NCBI RefSeq assembly: GCF_019059575.1
Contig: NW_024881699.1
Span: 62,001 to 126,000, forward strand
DNA: 64,000 bases
Direction of reading: 5' to 3'
Source of the DNA: Amphibalanus amphitrite
Lineage: Eukaryota > Arthropoda > Thecostraca > Balanomorpha > Balanidae
Each line of letters begins with the position of its first letter. Positions within the stretch are counted from its first letter, which is position 1. Of the stretch, positions 24,997-36,958 are shown in pieces. A program made the translations under genes and the position numbers. Under the pieces are notes generated by a model. The model saw only the letters and a program-made list of their open reading frames with translations. It had not been told where the DNA came from and ran no database searches.

Positions 24997-26245
24997 GTCC
25001 ATAAAACACGGCATGTCACATGCTTGTTTAGCATGCAGACTATGGAAAGAACTCGTGTAGTTATGACTAATGAATGCGGCGCAATCAATTTCAGTACGGC
25101 CGATTTTTACAAGGCACGAAGCGTCGTTTCCAAGCGCACAGGTGCGTAGAAAAAGTGAGTGTAGCTCCTTGAACATTAAAACATTACATTCAAAGATTTA
25201 TTTAATCAAAATGTTTTGGATAAAGCTATTTTATATGGAACATCAAAAACAATACACACTCTTACATAACAGAGGACGGTGGAAGGTAGAGGAAGAGCTC
25301 CGCGCACGGGTTGACTGAAGGCAAGAGACAGAAACAAGGTTTGATCTTTAGTGCTGGATGAGTCACGGCACCCGTCACGGGACATCGTGTGCGAGTCGTG
25401 ACCTGCGTGACCCGTCCGTGCCGTGGCCACTGCCCTGGTCCGACGTGACCAGACCTGCAGTCACTGCAGTCCTTTGACAAATTACCGAACAACTGGAAGC
25501 CAGCTGGGCCCTGGGCGCCAATGCGGTCACGTAATTGTATTTGTTAGAGAGCAAACACGTGCACAATGCAATCAGCGTCTGCACTACTATAGGCAGAGCA
25601 CATCCTTTAGAAGAAATCCGTTTTACTGACGCTAAGAACCACAGTCATGGAAAGTTATCGTGCATGCGTCACCAGGAAAGAAATCATTTTGCCATATTTC
25701 CCAATAATTATGCCCCAATCTGCAGTCATTACCAAAACAAGCAGCTCAATGTGTCCCTGAAGCCTCCAATTGGTGCCTCTGAACGCTGCGATTGTGCTTT
25801 CCCGTGAATGTCACGTGAACAAAGGACTGGAGCCTCGTGATCACGCCACGAGGCCAGTGTCTAACGTACCGGAGTTAGCATGGGTATGGCAAAGGTTTAA
25901 CGCCTTTATTTTCTGTCCGATTTAAGTGAAACGGAGCTTTAAAGTGGAAAAAATTGCTGGTTCATGGTCCCTCTGCCTCTCCCTACCTCGGGATCTCTGG
26001 ATCTTGTGAAGGCGCGAACTGAATGTGACCGCCTTTACGCGAGTGTCTCCCATGCATGGCCAGAAGTAATAAATGGCTGTACCTTCCTAAATCCTTCTGA
26101 ATATCCAACACCAATTAAATATGCAACTTTTAACCTGGGGCGGTTTTTCATTTAACAAATCTCTCTTTAATTGAATTATCCAGCCACATACGCATTAACA
26201 TCCCAAACATATTGCGCCAAACCGCAAGAGGGTCACGAGTCTTAC
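24997..26245. other. Start of central spacer, nothing recognised
   Basis: No arm similarity was detected beyond 24996. ORFs here are short and start at non-ATG codons. Confidence 0.4.
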
Positions 26246-26342
26246 CTTGCCGTGGCTGTCCGAATCAAGAACGTCTTCGAGCCGCAAAAACTTTTCACGA
26301 TCCTACCGGGTGGATCTACGGATTGTCTCCAGACGAATGTCT
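26246..26342 (-). CDS. Candidate 97-bp internal exon
   Basis: Flanked by an acceptor (GTGTTTTCAG) and a strong donor (CAAG|GTAAGA). The frame reading TFVWRQSVDPPGR is open throughout. A shorter exon starting at GGTAG|GAT would instead read DREKFLRLEDVLDSDSHGK, which loosely resembles part of an EF-hand loop. Neither product is recognised and no partner exon was found, so this rests on splice signals alone. Confidence 0.25.
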
Positions 26343-26817
26343 CTGAAAACACGTGAGGATCCAACCAGCGCTGACGAGGTCGTGACACCTCGACGGCAAG
26401 CCTGAGGCAACTGATGTCGCCGGCCTCGGTCAAAGCCCCAACACCGACGCACCGATGCCAGCGCCTCTGGCGGCCGCTGGCGGAAGCGCCGAGCAACAGG
26501 CGGGGTTTACGTCCGACGGCGGACGGGGCTGTCGATACCGACGGTCGGGGGGGGGGGAGCGTGGGGGACGGGAGAGGAGCACAGCTGCCTACAGGTGGAT
26601 CGCGTGGCGGGGCGGAAGGTAGTGAGATTCGACGGGTTGTGGTTTGGTTTGATGACCTATACTTTGGTTAGCAGGTGCCAAACATGCGCGAGAATTATCA
26701 GCGCACTACGAGGTCCCGCTCGTACACATCGTTTCTTAATCAATAAAAAAGCGCAACACGAAAAACATATATACTACCGCATCAATAGTACCAGTTATGT
26801 AAGGCTCTGAAGTCGTT
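26343..26817. other. GC-rich patch with G-run
   Basis: Contains a ten-base G-run near 26548; no gene recognised. Confidence 0.4.
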
Positions 26818-26819
26818 TA

Positions 26820-27725
26820 GGGGTACCTGGGAAGTTGGGGGAACGCCGAATACTTTTTTCTGACGCCTGTAGCACGCAACGTAGACAACATAAGCTATTC
26901 TTGTTGGCGTCATTCGAGAGGCCAGTCGTTTGCCTTTCAAACATACCAGGCGCATTTGATGAATTCGCATACCGTTAAGCACACAAACTAAGAATATCAA
27001 AGAAGTGACTTTTTCGGCGTTGCCCCGGACTGCGGGGAAAGCCGAAAATGGGAAAAATGATCTACGGGGAATGCCGACATTGATGTTTTGCCATTTTATC
27101 TCAAACTTTAGGTATCCAGAATTCATCAAAGCTGACACGCGTTTAAGATCTTGAGGACGCTTGGTGCACACTGGAAGTTGTAATTGTGTGATATAATAAG
27201 AAAATGCCAGGTAAATCATTCCTTATAGGTAACAGGCCGTTGTGTCGGTTGAAAGTGTAATTTGTGTGGCTAAAAATACGCGTTGCTATTCTACAGCAGT
27301 AAAGTCCACGTAGCGTGCTTTAACGTGCGTAATTGCACGTTTTCGGCATTACCCCAGCCAGCCATACTTTCATTTGCAGGCCCATTACTTTTCAACGTGC
27401 TGTATAAATTTCAAATAGGCAGCACACTTATGCAAAGACATGCTGAAGATTACTTGACCGAATTGGCCAGACAAACGGTAGCACTGCATAATGAGTAACA
27501 AATGCAGCTTCAAAGGCGCATGTAGTACAAGGGAAACGTACCTTGAAAACGCTCTTGGTGCCCTCACAGCCGAAGTTTTCCGAATGACGACTCGTAACAA
27601 ACATGCGATAATTGTAGTCACTTAAGATTCAGAGCATCACTGACAGGTGGCATTCATGTCGTACAGTTTTCGAAATATCTCGAATTTCGGCTTTGCCCCA
27701 ACTCCGGCATTGCCCCAACTTCCCC
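26820..27725. mobile_element. TA-flanked TIR element, Tc1/mariner-like MITE, 906 bp
   Basis: Ends TAGGGG...GAAGTTGGGGGAACGCCG and the complement of TAGGGGAAGTTGGGGCAATGCCG. The left end has a 7-bp insertion. Terminal pattern and length are close to the 902-bp element at 5869-6770. No transposase. Confidence 0.5.
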
Positions 27726-27946
27726 TACTGGTGCTACTTCGAGAGACTTCAGTGTCAACAGTCGTCCATAATACAACTTCAACTGCTTGTACAACTTCGT
27801 GTTCTATGGCAGAATTGTATGCGATGCACAGTGCACACAACATAACTTCATAGGGTAGTGTGGGGTAATTTGAACATATTTTTACGTCTTCTCCGTTGTA
27901 CCAAATTCCAGTTCAACCCTGGATGAAGAAAAACTGCTTCAGTAGC

Positions 27947-30251
27947 CAGTGGCGGCGGAAGGTAATTTTGGATGGGGGTGCAAAGTTTTCTCAAGGGGCC
28001 CCTCTGGAAGTTTTGGGCCCCCCTCATTTTTTTTTTTTGAGTGATAATTATTGATTTATGAAAAACAAAGATTTTGGAAAACTATCCCCATACACACAAG
28101 TTCTGTAAAAGGTTTGAAATTGCAATTTGCAGTGTACATACCTATCTCAAATAATGAAAGCATAAAGAAGCAAATGCAGCTGGTTTTTTATCGGCCAATC
28201 TGATAGTCTAGCCACCACCTGCAGCGTCTCAAACCACTTTGCTGGATCCGCAGTGGACCATTGAGGGCCCTACGAGACCGTTCTAAGAAGACCGTGTTTA
28301 GAAACCCCTTGGAAACCGACCACATAGAGACTCCTCCAGAGACCTACATGACTCCCCAGACTGAATGAGCCCTCTGATCAGGGTCGGTCCCTTGAAAGTT
28401 GCTGAAAGGTTTCAGAAGGCAGTATAGGCTCGAAAGTCTTTTGAGGGCTCTCGGAAACCGGCATCGGACCCCAAAAAAGCCTGTATGGAGGCCCTCCAAA
28501 GCCGGGATGGAGGCCACAGGAGCCGATGTTAATCCTGAAGAGCCGGTATGGAGGACTGAATAGAGGAAAGGGGTCTCCGTGGGGCCTTCAGGGGCAAGCG
28601 TTTGAGCCCAAAAAGCATGTGTGGGGTCTTAGAGGCAGGTAGACCCCTGGGGTATGCACGGGGTCCCAGGAGCTCGCGTGCAAGCCCAAATATTCGGCTG
28701 GCGGCTACCAGAACCACCATGGGGATTCTTAGAAGCCGCTTAGATCCACATTTCATTGGTCACGAGTCCCAAGAGTCGATGTAGGAACCATAAGAGCCGT
28801 GTAGGGTCCATGGCCCTACACCGACATTGAGACTCTCAGAGGCCGGCGACGGGGCACCAAGAGCAGATAAAGTGCCTCAACAAGCCGACATGGGGCCTGA
28901 GAATCAGTGTGGAATTCCAAGAGCCTGCGTGAGCTCTCGGAGACCTTCGTATTTCGTAAGGTCCACAAAGGTCGTTGGGTCCTCTGAATCTGAACTCTGC
29001 GGGGCCCTCAGAGGTCAGCATGTCTCCTGGCACCTGCCTGCGTTGAGTTGAGACCCTCTGAGGCTGTCGTAGGGTTCTTCAGAGGCCAGCGTTGGCCCTT
29101 GAAGCCTTCGTTAGGCCCTAGAAGCCGTCAAGAGGGCCCTCAGAGGTCAGCATGGCCCCTGGAGCCTGCCTGCGTCGAGGCCCTCAGAGGCCGTCGTGGG
29201 GCCCTCAGACGCCAGCGTGGGCCTTTGGAGCTTGCGTTGGGTCTTAGAGACCATCCTGAGGGCCCCGAGAGGTCGTCGCCAGGGCCCTCAGCCCCTCAGG
29301 GACCGTCCTGGGGTCCTCAGAACCGTCCTGGGGTCCTTGTGAGGCCCTTAGAAGCCTTCGGGAGGATCATCAGAGGTCGTCATGAGGGTCCTTGGCCATA
29401 GTGAGGGTCTTCGTGGGCCCTCAGATACCTTAGCAGGGCTCTCAAAGGCCTTGGTAAGACCGCTAGAGGCCATCGTTAGGGCCCTCAATAGACCGTTGCA
29501 GGGCCCTCAGATGCCGGCATAGCCCCTGCAGCCTGGTTGTGTTGGGGTCCTCAGAGGCCGTTGCTGGGCCGTCTGAAGCCAAATGGGCCCTCAGACTTGA
29601 GTTGGGTCTAGGGCCGTCACGAGGGCCCTCAGAGACCGTCGTAGATGCCCTCAGAGGCCAGCGGGCCCCTGGAGTCCTGTGGGACCCTCAGCGGTCGTCA
29701 TGACTCATGAGCGCCCTTAGTGGCCGTTATAGGGCCCCAGGGGACAGAGGTCGTCGTGAAAGCCCTCAGAGATCATCGTAATGGCCTTCAGAGGCCGCCA
29801 TAGGGGCCCTCAGAGGCCAGCGTGGCCCCTGGAGTCTCCTTGGGGCTCTGGAGTCTCTGTGGGACCCTCAGCGGTCGCCATAAGCGCCCCAGGGGACAGA
29901 GGTCGTCGTGGGAGCCCTCAGAAATCGTCATAAAAGGGCCCTGAGGCCGTCGTGGGGGCCCTCAGATGCCGCATGGGGACACCAAACGCGCCGCTCGGGA
30001 CACTTCTACCCGGTGTGGGGGCCCCAAAGACTAGCATGGGGCGCTCCTGACCATAATTGGACATCCCGGATGATTCCACATCAGTGTTCGTTTCCCGAAT
30101 CCCGATCACTGGTTTTCAGGAGAAAATGTACTGGATGGTGCGACGGGCCCCTTGTACGAATTTTGGAGGTGCAAAAAGATATGTTTGCACCCCCATGTTT
30201 TTCGATGGGGGTGCAGCTGCACCCCCTGCACCCCCTATTCCGCCGCCACTG
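27947..30251. mobile_element. hAT-like TIR element with 8-bp target duplication, 2.3 kb
   Basis: Inverted ends CAGTGGCGGCGGAA at 27947-27960 and its complement ending at 30251. The flanking direct repeat is TCAGTAGC at 27939-27946 and 30252-30259. CAGTGGCGG ends plus an 8-bp duplication are typical of hAT transposons. Subterminal DNA has GGGGGTGCA/TGCACCCCC blocks. The interior is minisatellite without a transposase. Confidence 0.85.
28250..30055. repeat. Degenerate minisatellite inside the hAT-like element
   Basis: Imperfect units of roughly 25-35 bp around GGGCCCTCAGAGGCCGTCGT and GGCCCTCAGAGGCCAGCGTG. The consensus is close to that of the minisatellite at 14635-15560, which lies in a different TIR element. 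Confidence 0.85.
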
Positions 30252-31506
30252 TCAGTAGCGCAAGTGTCACTTGCTTTCACCATGCAAGCCTCATTTTTGG
30301 ACGAGCCGAGCATACCTTGAATAGCATAGCCTCACTTCTCCACCAAGTCACGGTGTGTTCAAATTGCCCCACCGTGGGGTAATTTGAACATACTGCCTTT
30401 ACCTGTCGTAAAAACGATAGTCTCGCCAGCAACGATGTTGTTTGACCCATAAACAAATAGACAGAACAATTCTAAACATACCTTCACTTGACAAATCAAC
30501 ACAACAGCAAAAATAACAGTTGCAGAGTATCAATATCTGCACGCTGCACACCGGTCAGTTGACAGAATTCGCCCCTCTTCAATTAACAGAACGTCTATCA
30601 TTTTTGTTCGATAAAAACTCTCCCAACCGTACTACATCTGTTAAAGTGGTGCCAATCGAAACCTGGACATTTGGAGTTCTGATTTTGTCCGATGTCCAAT
30701 TCGGAATTGGTTGGACAAAGGTAGCAGACTGGACAACATTGGACGATGGCTTGCTACACTTCAGCGCTTTTTATAAAGTAATCGTGCATAGCATCGATTG
30801 GCGAATGGAAAGCTTGTTAAGCTCTCAATATAATGAACACTTTTCGGCTGGTAAAATTACATGATAAGCAATATAAATGACTGTTTTGAGTGTTGATAGC
30901 TGCATAATTTTCGGACATATTTGGACAAATAGTTGACTTTAACATTTTTGGACGGAAAATGAACCAAAATGCCGGACATTAGACGGATATTAAACGTAAA
31001 TTTTCTAAAACTGGCCTCACTTATCTGGTACTGCCTTGGGTCGAAAATATTGGCAAAAAAAAACTGGGAGCGTTGTTTTTTCGGAGCTATCCCTGTCTTC
31101 ATTCAAATTCTCACACTATGTTCAAATTACCCCACGCTAAAAGTTATTTTGCCATTTTAAAAAACAGGGTTCAAAAGCAAATTTCTTGGATTGAAGGCAC
31201 TGATTAAGTCATTATACAACAAAAGCCGTTGCGTATTAGGCGCTAGCAATGCAAGATTTTGCGCTGCAATGAAGTGGCAATGACGTGTTGTTAGGCGTTT
31301 TTCCTTGCGAAATTGATTTTTTACACTGTGCGTCAACATCTTCATTCCCTGAAACTTTAAACCCCGTTCATATGATAGCCCTTTTAGTTACGATAATTTC
31401 CCTCATTGGTCTTATTGTCATGCCACTTATGGATTTTCGTTAATTTTCTGTTATTCACACTATGTTCAAATTGCCCCACATGTTCAAATTACCCCACCCT
31501 ACCCTA

Positions 31507-32982
31507 CTCATGAAAAGTTAATAGGTTATGTAACTGCTTGTATAAAGAAAATTAGTTCCGTGGAGTTCCTCGGGAATGCAATTTTCCTCTCCGTTGGTGA
31601 ATTATCCCGATGTAGAAAGCCAATTTCAGGTTGGGTAAACTAAATCAGCACTAATATGACGGAGTTTGTGGCGGCGAGATTACGTTAGAATGCCGCCCAC
31701 TGCCGGCCGAGGAGGAGGTCGGAAGGTCACCGTACGATTTCGTGTCTGTGGGGGTACCAGGGGACGGACCAGGTCAAAGGTGATGACATCCTGCACGGGC
31801 CGCTGCATCTTGCCTGGGATGTTAGGAAACCAATAACTGATTTTAATAACTCATTTAATTATTTCTGTTCATAATTATAAATAAAACAGAATCCCAAGAC
31901 AGAGGGCGAAATTCCGGCCACTTGCCAGCGTTCTATTGCGTAGTAGTAGATGCTAGAATGCATTCTGGTGAACTGAATCGAAAAGTATACCTATTAGTTA
32001 TACGTCGCCTTAGCTGTCACTGCATTGTAAATAACAACTGATTGCGCGCGAAGAAAATGTCACTGATCTCACATGATCGAAGTTGCTTGTTAGATTCAAC
32101 AATAAGCGTAAAAAGGATATTCTTCACTCCGATTACATGCAGGCACTTGACACGAATTGTCACTATCGCATGTTACGAAATGCATTTCATCACATAACCA
32201 TAGGTATCACCGAACAACAGCATCTTTTCAGGCACCCTAATAACAACACCTGGGGCGATTTATAGGGGATTTCTTTGGTCCGATATTGTAGCTTCGCCGA
32301 CGTCGCGCTGCTAAATCACCGCCGGCTGACGATAAATCTGGCTAATTGCCAGGTGGTCGGCGGCTTCTGGCGCACCAAACAGCCAGCGGGAATTTCGCTC
32401 GGCAGTTGGGCTCGGCACAGAGCCACTCTTTTAGCCGGCCAGCGTCATAAGTCACGGCAAAGCTGAAAACCCGAAATCAGAACCTTCCGGCTTCGGAGAG
32501 GCCTTATTTGGGCAGCGTTGGCAGACAAAATAGGAAGGTGAGTTTATTGAGCATAGTATAGGAAGTTTGTGAGTGAGTATAGGTGAGTATAGGAAGTTTA
32601 TAAAGTCGTGCTGCTGAGAAAAAGCAGATTTACTCATGCATCGCTATCAAACCAGGGCATTTAACATAAATAAGATAATTCAGTTTTTTTCTCTCTGTTC
32701 GAGATGGAGTAAAACTCAAAATAAATTATAAATTTTATAATATTAAAACTATTGGGGTTTTATTTTTATCGGTTATTGATAGTTGACAACGCCATTGGTG
32801 CATTTGATCGACGTTCAACATTGGCAAGGTTGAAGGAAGGTCAGAAAGGTCACACCACGTTTACGCCTTTATAATGAAAAAAAATGAAATGATTCTGACC
32901 TTCCGGAAATGATATTATCTTTGAAGCAACGGCTATATTTTCTGTATTTTATTTTCCCTTTGTAGTTGAGAGCACAGTATCA
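31507..32982. other. Central spacer, nothing recognised
   Basis: AT-rich DNA with short ORFs; a small GC-rich patch at about 32295-32420. Confidence 0.4.
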
Positions 32983-33660
32983 GAGGCCTGTTTCACTAAA
33001 AACTTGTATTTACAAGTGTGGTAAAAATCAGTAAAAATGTTTTAATCAAGAACTATAGCATGTTAAAGATATTGCTTCTTTGTATCAAATATTGTCTAGT
33101 ATTCATGTCAAAAGCTGCCTTATTAAATTATATTTAATGATGCTGTTGGAAAAAGATATAAATGATAATTCACATTATCCTATTATTGTAAGAAAATAAC
33201 ACGCAAAACATTTGACAGCAGAAGACTGTTGAATGCAATTATGACGCGCGAATGACAAAACATGACGATATTTTAATACCGCTTATTTTGCTTCTTAGGG
33301 TGTGTGCTAAGTAAAAATTGAGCATGAAACGACTCAACAAAGCATAGTTGTTCTAAATATATGACTGTTTTGCATTATTGCACAAAAACAATCAAAATTC
33401 CGAACGTCAGGACCACTGGAATTTCAGGTTTGTAATTACGATGTTTTCTTTCAAGTTTCTGGTCTTCGTGAAACAGAAAGTTTGCGATTCCCATGTTTTC
33501 TAGCAAACTTTTTCTTGTAAAAAAGTTTGGAAATTTTAAACTCAAAATTCATGTTCAAAGGTTTTGTGAAATTCAAATCTCAAATGTTGGTAATTATTTC
33601 TTGTAAACTCAAGCTTTTTCTTTGTAAATACAAGTTTTATTTGTTAGTGAAACAGGCCTC
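32983..33660. mobile_element. TIR element (MITE), 678 bp
   Basis: Ends GAGGCCTGTTTCACTAA and its complement are inverted, and a subterminal ACTTGTATTTACAA is shared. The interior is AT-rich and non-coding. The terminal wording resembles PIF/Harbinger MITEs, but no clear 3-bp duplication was established. Confidence 0.6.
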
Positions 33661-36657
33661 AGGTGGCGAAGAATCAAACGCTGCATTTCCGAGGAGCGCT
33701 CTGCTGATCTGAGGCGGCGTTTGGTGCGGATTCTGGGCAGATTTTCCAGCGCGGGCGCGCAGCGGCGGCACTCTCGTTATTGGATTCCGGAGCGTCGTCG
33801 GGCCACAATATGAACAGGCACCGGCTGCCGCCGCCACTGTTCAGGTGTCAAATGTGTAAATCACCGACAACCGAGCGCTGTTGGGCGCGCACAACAGACG
33901 GCGAAACATGTGGCCTACGTGTTTTAATTTTAGAACTGGAAAGGAAATGACTTGCTATTTTGAATAACTAAACCATTTCGTAGACAATGAATTGTATACG
34001 ATGCACAACCAATTACGTATAATTTCGCTAACATAAAATACAATTGTAAGTCTCAGAATCGCCTATCGTTGAGCGTATCCAGCATCCGTTTAACCTTGCA
34101 TTTCAGTCGCATCTCCCAGCCTCTCCAAAGAATGGTCAGTGCCCAGTTCCGTGATTAACTGCGGCAATTTCCCCTTTGGATTTTTACAAATGGCCAATCA
34201 GTAGTGTTCAGTGCTGGAGACAGAACATTTACAGAAAGTTTTGGAGAAAACCGCTCCAACAGACTATATTATGGTAGAGTTCAGTGCAGGCCTTTCTACA
34301 ATGTCACTCTGACCTGAGCAGAAGTTAGGGCAATACGAGACCAACCGCAATGCTATGCTGAATACCGAAACATCCTACCGATACCTTCAATTAAGCCTCA
34401 ATGAAAAAGGCTGCGATTGCCTGGTCCGTGCCATTCGGTCGTGTCAACTAGATCAGTCTTCCGGAAATGTTATTAAAAAGGGATATGGGGATACTGAGAA
34501 GCGCCCTGCAGCAGCGTATGGTAGTCTAGAGGCCAATAACTGCCTGGATATCAGCATATCAACTTCACCGCACCCGCTGACCACACAGCTGACGCCCCAG
34601 GTAACTCGACCGTATCCATAGCATCATCAGAGCGGACAGACAGGCCATCCCATCTCAGAAACTTGTCCGCGTCGGACAGCGTGGGCGCTGACGAACCCAC
34701 CAAGTTATCCCGTGAACCCATAGCAGCCGTCCGTATATTGTGGTGAGTTCTCGTGGACATGCTGATTTTGAAATGGAAACTTTGTTCACAACAAAGTTGG
34801 TATGCGACCGTTTGTGTTTCGGAACCGGAGAGCAGATATGCATTGCCTTTTGGAAATTAGTCTATATATGAATGTTCCCCAATCCCCATACAGCCAAGCC
34901 ATTTCTTTTCACTCAGTAGCATATGAACTGCATCTTTAGCTCAGCGGTACGTCTATTTCAATGTACCGCCAGAAGCGCACCACCCACCAATCCGAGAAAT
35001 CGTCTCAGGCCCCAGAGCGAATCCTCACAGCCCTGAACATCACAGGGGTATCAGCGGCCTCCACGCCTCTCCAGAGCCAATACCGCTGCGAGAGGCACTC
35101 CAGAAACCTATTGGGAATGATTGCATTGGCAAATAAGCACTCAGCCGGCGAAGGATTCAGTTTATGTATGAGGCTTGTGAGTTGCGATAACCGATGATGG
35201 TACTGAGGGGATGCATAGGACGGAAAATCGACCGACGTTCTATCGGAAATAGTTCACATAAGCCTCAATAGGGCACCGCGAGTACGCCGTATGATTGCTG
35301 TGAAGCTGGTTAATGAATTGTACCATTTTATTTTTTAAGCCCGCACAGCTTGATGCATCTCAAAACTCTACTAACATAGGCATACCTGCGGCAGATGTGC
35401 CTGTAGACCTGCCCGACCTCTGTGTCTAGTTCTTTTCGACCCTCCCTAACAGTGAGTAGAGCGAAGTGTTCAGTATCTCTCCCCGCAGACAGCGCCACGG
35501 CTAAATGCTCGCGGCAATGCTCGGCTGAGTTCCACCGTGGACTAGTAAGCGTCATGCATTGTTAAATGTGCATGCGGACACTAGCCTGTCGCGAGAAACA
35601 AATGCATCGTCCTCAATAGCCCATCTCAACACTCAGCAGACTGAAAGCTCCGAACTTTTCCAACTGATCGCCCAAGTCCTCGATTCCTGCAGATCACTGT
35701 TGATTGAACCCAAAGCCTTCGACGTCGCTCTGGTAGCACTCCATATCTCCGTAATAGCAGCCACTAACTGCCAGTTAGGTTCCTAAGCCGTCGTCTGACA
35801 GCTCCATCCCTGCTATCTAAGCGACCTGAGTAGCATCGATATCATCCAATCTCCAATCGCTACGGGCCTTACTCTGGCTCAAACCATCCCCACCCCGCTG
35901 CCATTCCCCCTCCCAGCCGCCACGCCGCCCTGCCGGTCAGAGTGGCGATTTGATAACGACGCCGTTCAGATTGGCCGATGAGATTACCATTGAGAACAGC
36001 TGACCGACCGGCCCGATCGGAAACGGTCACGTGACCGCTGGCGGGCAGACGCCGGTCGCAGGGACAAGAAATGAGTTTGGTTTTGGGGTGGAGGTTCACG
36101 CAGCAACAATAGTAATACGCTAAGTCTCGGTCGTAACCAACAACTAGCAAATCACTTAAGGAATGAGAGATACAATGTCAAAGAGGGAGAGAAGTGTATG
36201 ACATCTCACTTTTTCGGTTGTAGCAAATAGAAACGCATTATCGAAATTGAAAATAGCAGCCCCACAGCAGCCATCGCTTCAGAAGCGCTCGCGCTTTAGG
36301 CGATTCCCACATTTTCAATTGGCTCGCGCCACGTCTCCGCGGAAGCAAAAAGCGGGAACTCAATCCAACAAGGAGACCAAAAGTTGGTGCGTGCCGGCCA
36401 AAATTGACAGAAGCGAGACGCTGCCGGCGCGGCGGGGCCGTCCAGTGGCGCGTGTGGCCGACGGAACGACGGCAGAGGCGGCGCACTTCTGCGGCAAAAA
36501 CGCGCCGACTCTGGCGCTGCTCTGTTGATTGGATAGTTTTTGCGCCGATTCGCAGCAGCGTTCGACAGTTATTGGATGGCCAAAGGCCAGACACTTCATT
36601 AAGTGGGGCATGTAGAGCCTGTAGCTAGGCAACACACAGCGTTGGAAGAAATAACAG
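33661..36657. other. Central spacer, nothing recognised
   Basis: Mixed composition, with GC-richer patches at 33700-33840 and 35925-36530. The latter includes GTCACGTGAC at about 36028. ORFs of up to about 118 codons show no recognisable domain. Confidence 0.4.
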
Positions 36658-36662
36658 ATAAG

Positions 36663-36866
36663 TGTTATGATAGGGGCCCGCAACCCCCGTTATGAGAAGG
36701 GCCCGGCCTTGGCCCGCCGAGCGGCCGCCGGCCGGCGCCGGCGGAGAGCGGGCAGTGTCGAGCGAGCCGTCAAGGTGTGCGTGCCGTCCGAGCCGGCAAT
36801 ATATGTGCAGAGCGGTGCGTGTCGTGTCAGTGCGGACTGAGGATCCGGCGGGCGCAGAACAGAACA
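36663..36866 (+). repeat. 5' long terminal repeat, 204 bp
   Basis: Starts TGTTATGATAGG and ends CAGAACAGAACA (TGTT...AACA). I see no difference from the 3' copy at 43250-43453. It is GC-rich, and no AATAAA signal was seen. Confidence 0.95.
36798..36833 (+). promoter_or_regulatory. LTR core promoter: TATA box and TCAGT initiator
   Basis: AATATATG at 36798-36805 is followed by TCAGTGC at 36827-36833, placing the presumed start A (36829) about 30 bp downstream, the canonical arthropod spacing. This would set U3 at 36663-36828. The same pair recurs in the 3' LTR at about 43385-43420. Confidence 0.6.
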
Positions 36867-36881
36867 TGGCGCGGTCGGTAG
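36867..36881 (+). other. Primer-binding site
   Basis: TGGCGCGGTCGGTAG directly abuts the 5' LTR. The initial TGG would pair with a tRNA 3' CCA. I could not match the remainder to a specific tRNA. Confidence 0.55.
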
Positions 36882-36958
36882 TGTGATCGGTAGCGTGCGA
36901 CACCGATTCCGAGATATACTGAACTACGTGCAGCCGTGTCGGATCGCTCGCGTCAGTG

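Larger units (their letters stand above)
27853..31504. mobile_element. Composite TA-flanked TIR element(s), Tc1/mariner-like
   Basis: Outer ends GGGTAGNGTGGGGTAATT and its complement form a TIR of about 24 bp with one mismatch, bordered by TA at 27851-27852 and 31505-31506. A facing pair of the same terminal motif meets at 30357-30395. Further copies occur at 31110-31135 and 31461-31500. Two related elements are therefore probably joined end to end. A hAT-like element is inserted at 27947-30251. No transposase frame is intact. Confidence 0.6.

Noticed and set aside
30520..30864. 114-codon ORF inside the mariner-like composite
   Set aside because: It starts at TTG, lacks any transposase motif, and lies in AT-rich MITE interior.
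34930..34975. TAGCTCAGCGGTA resembling a tRNA D-arm
   Set aside because: No B box or cloverleaf follows within tRNA distance.
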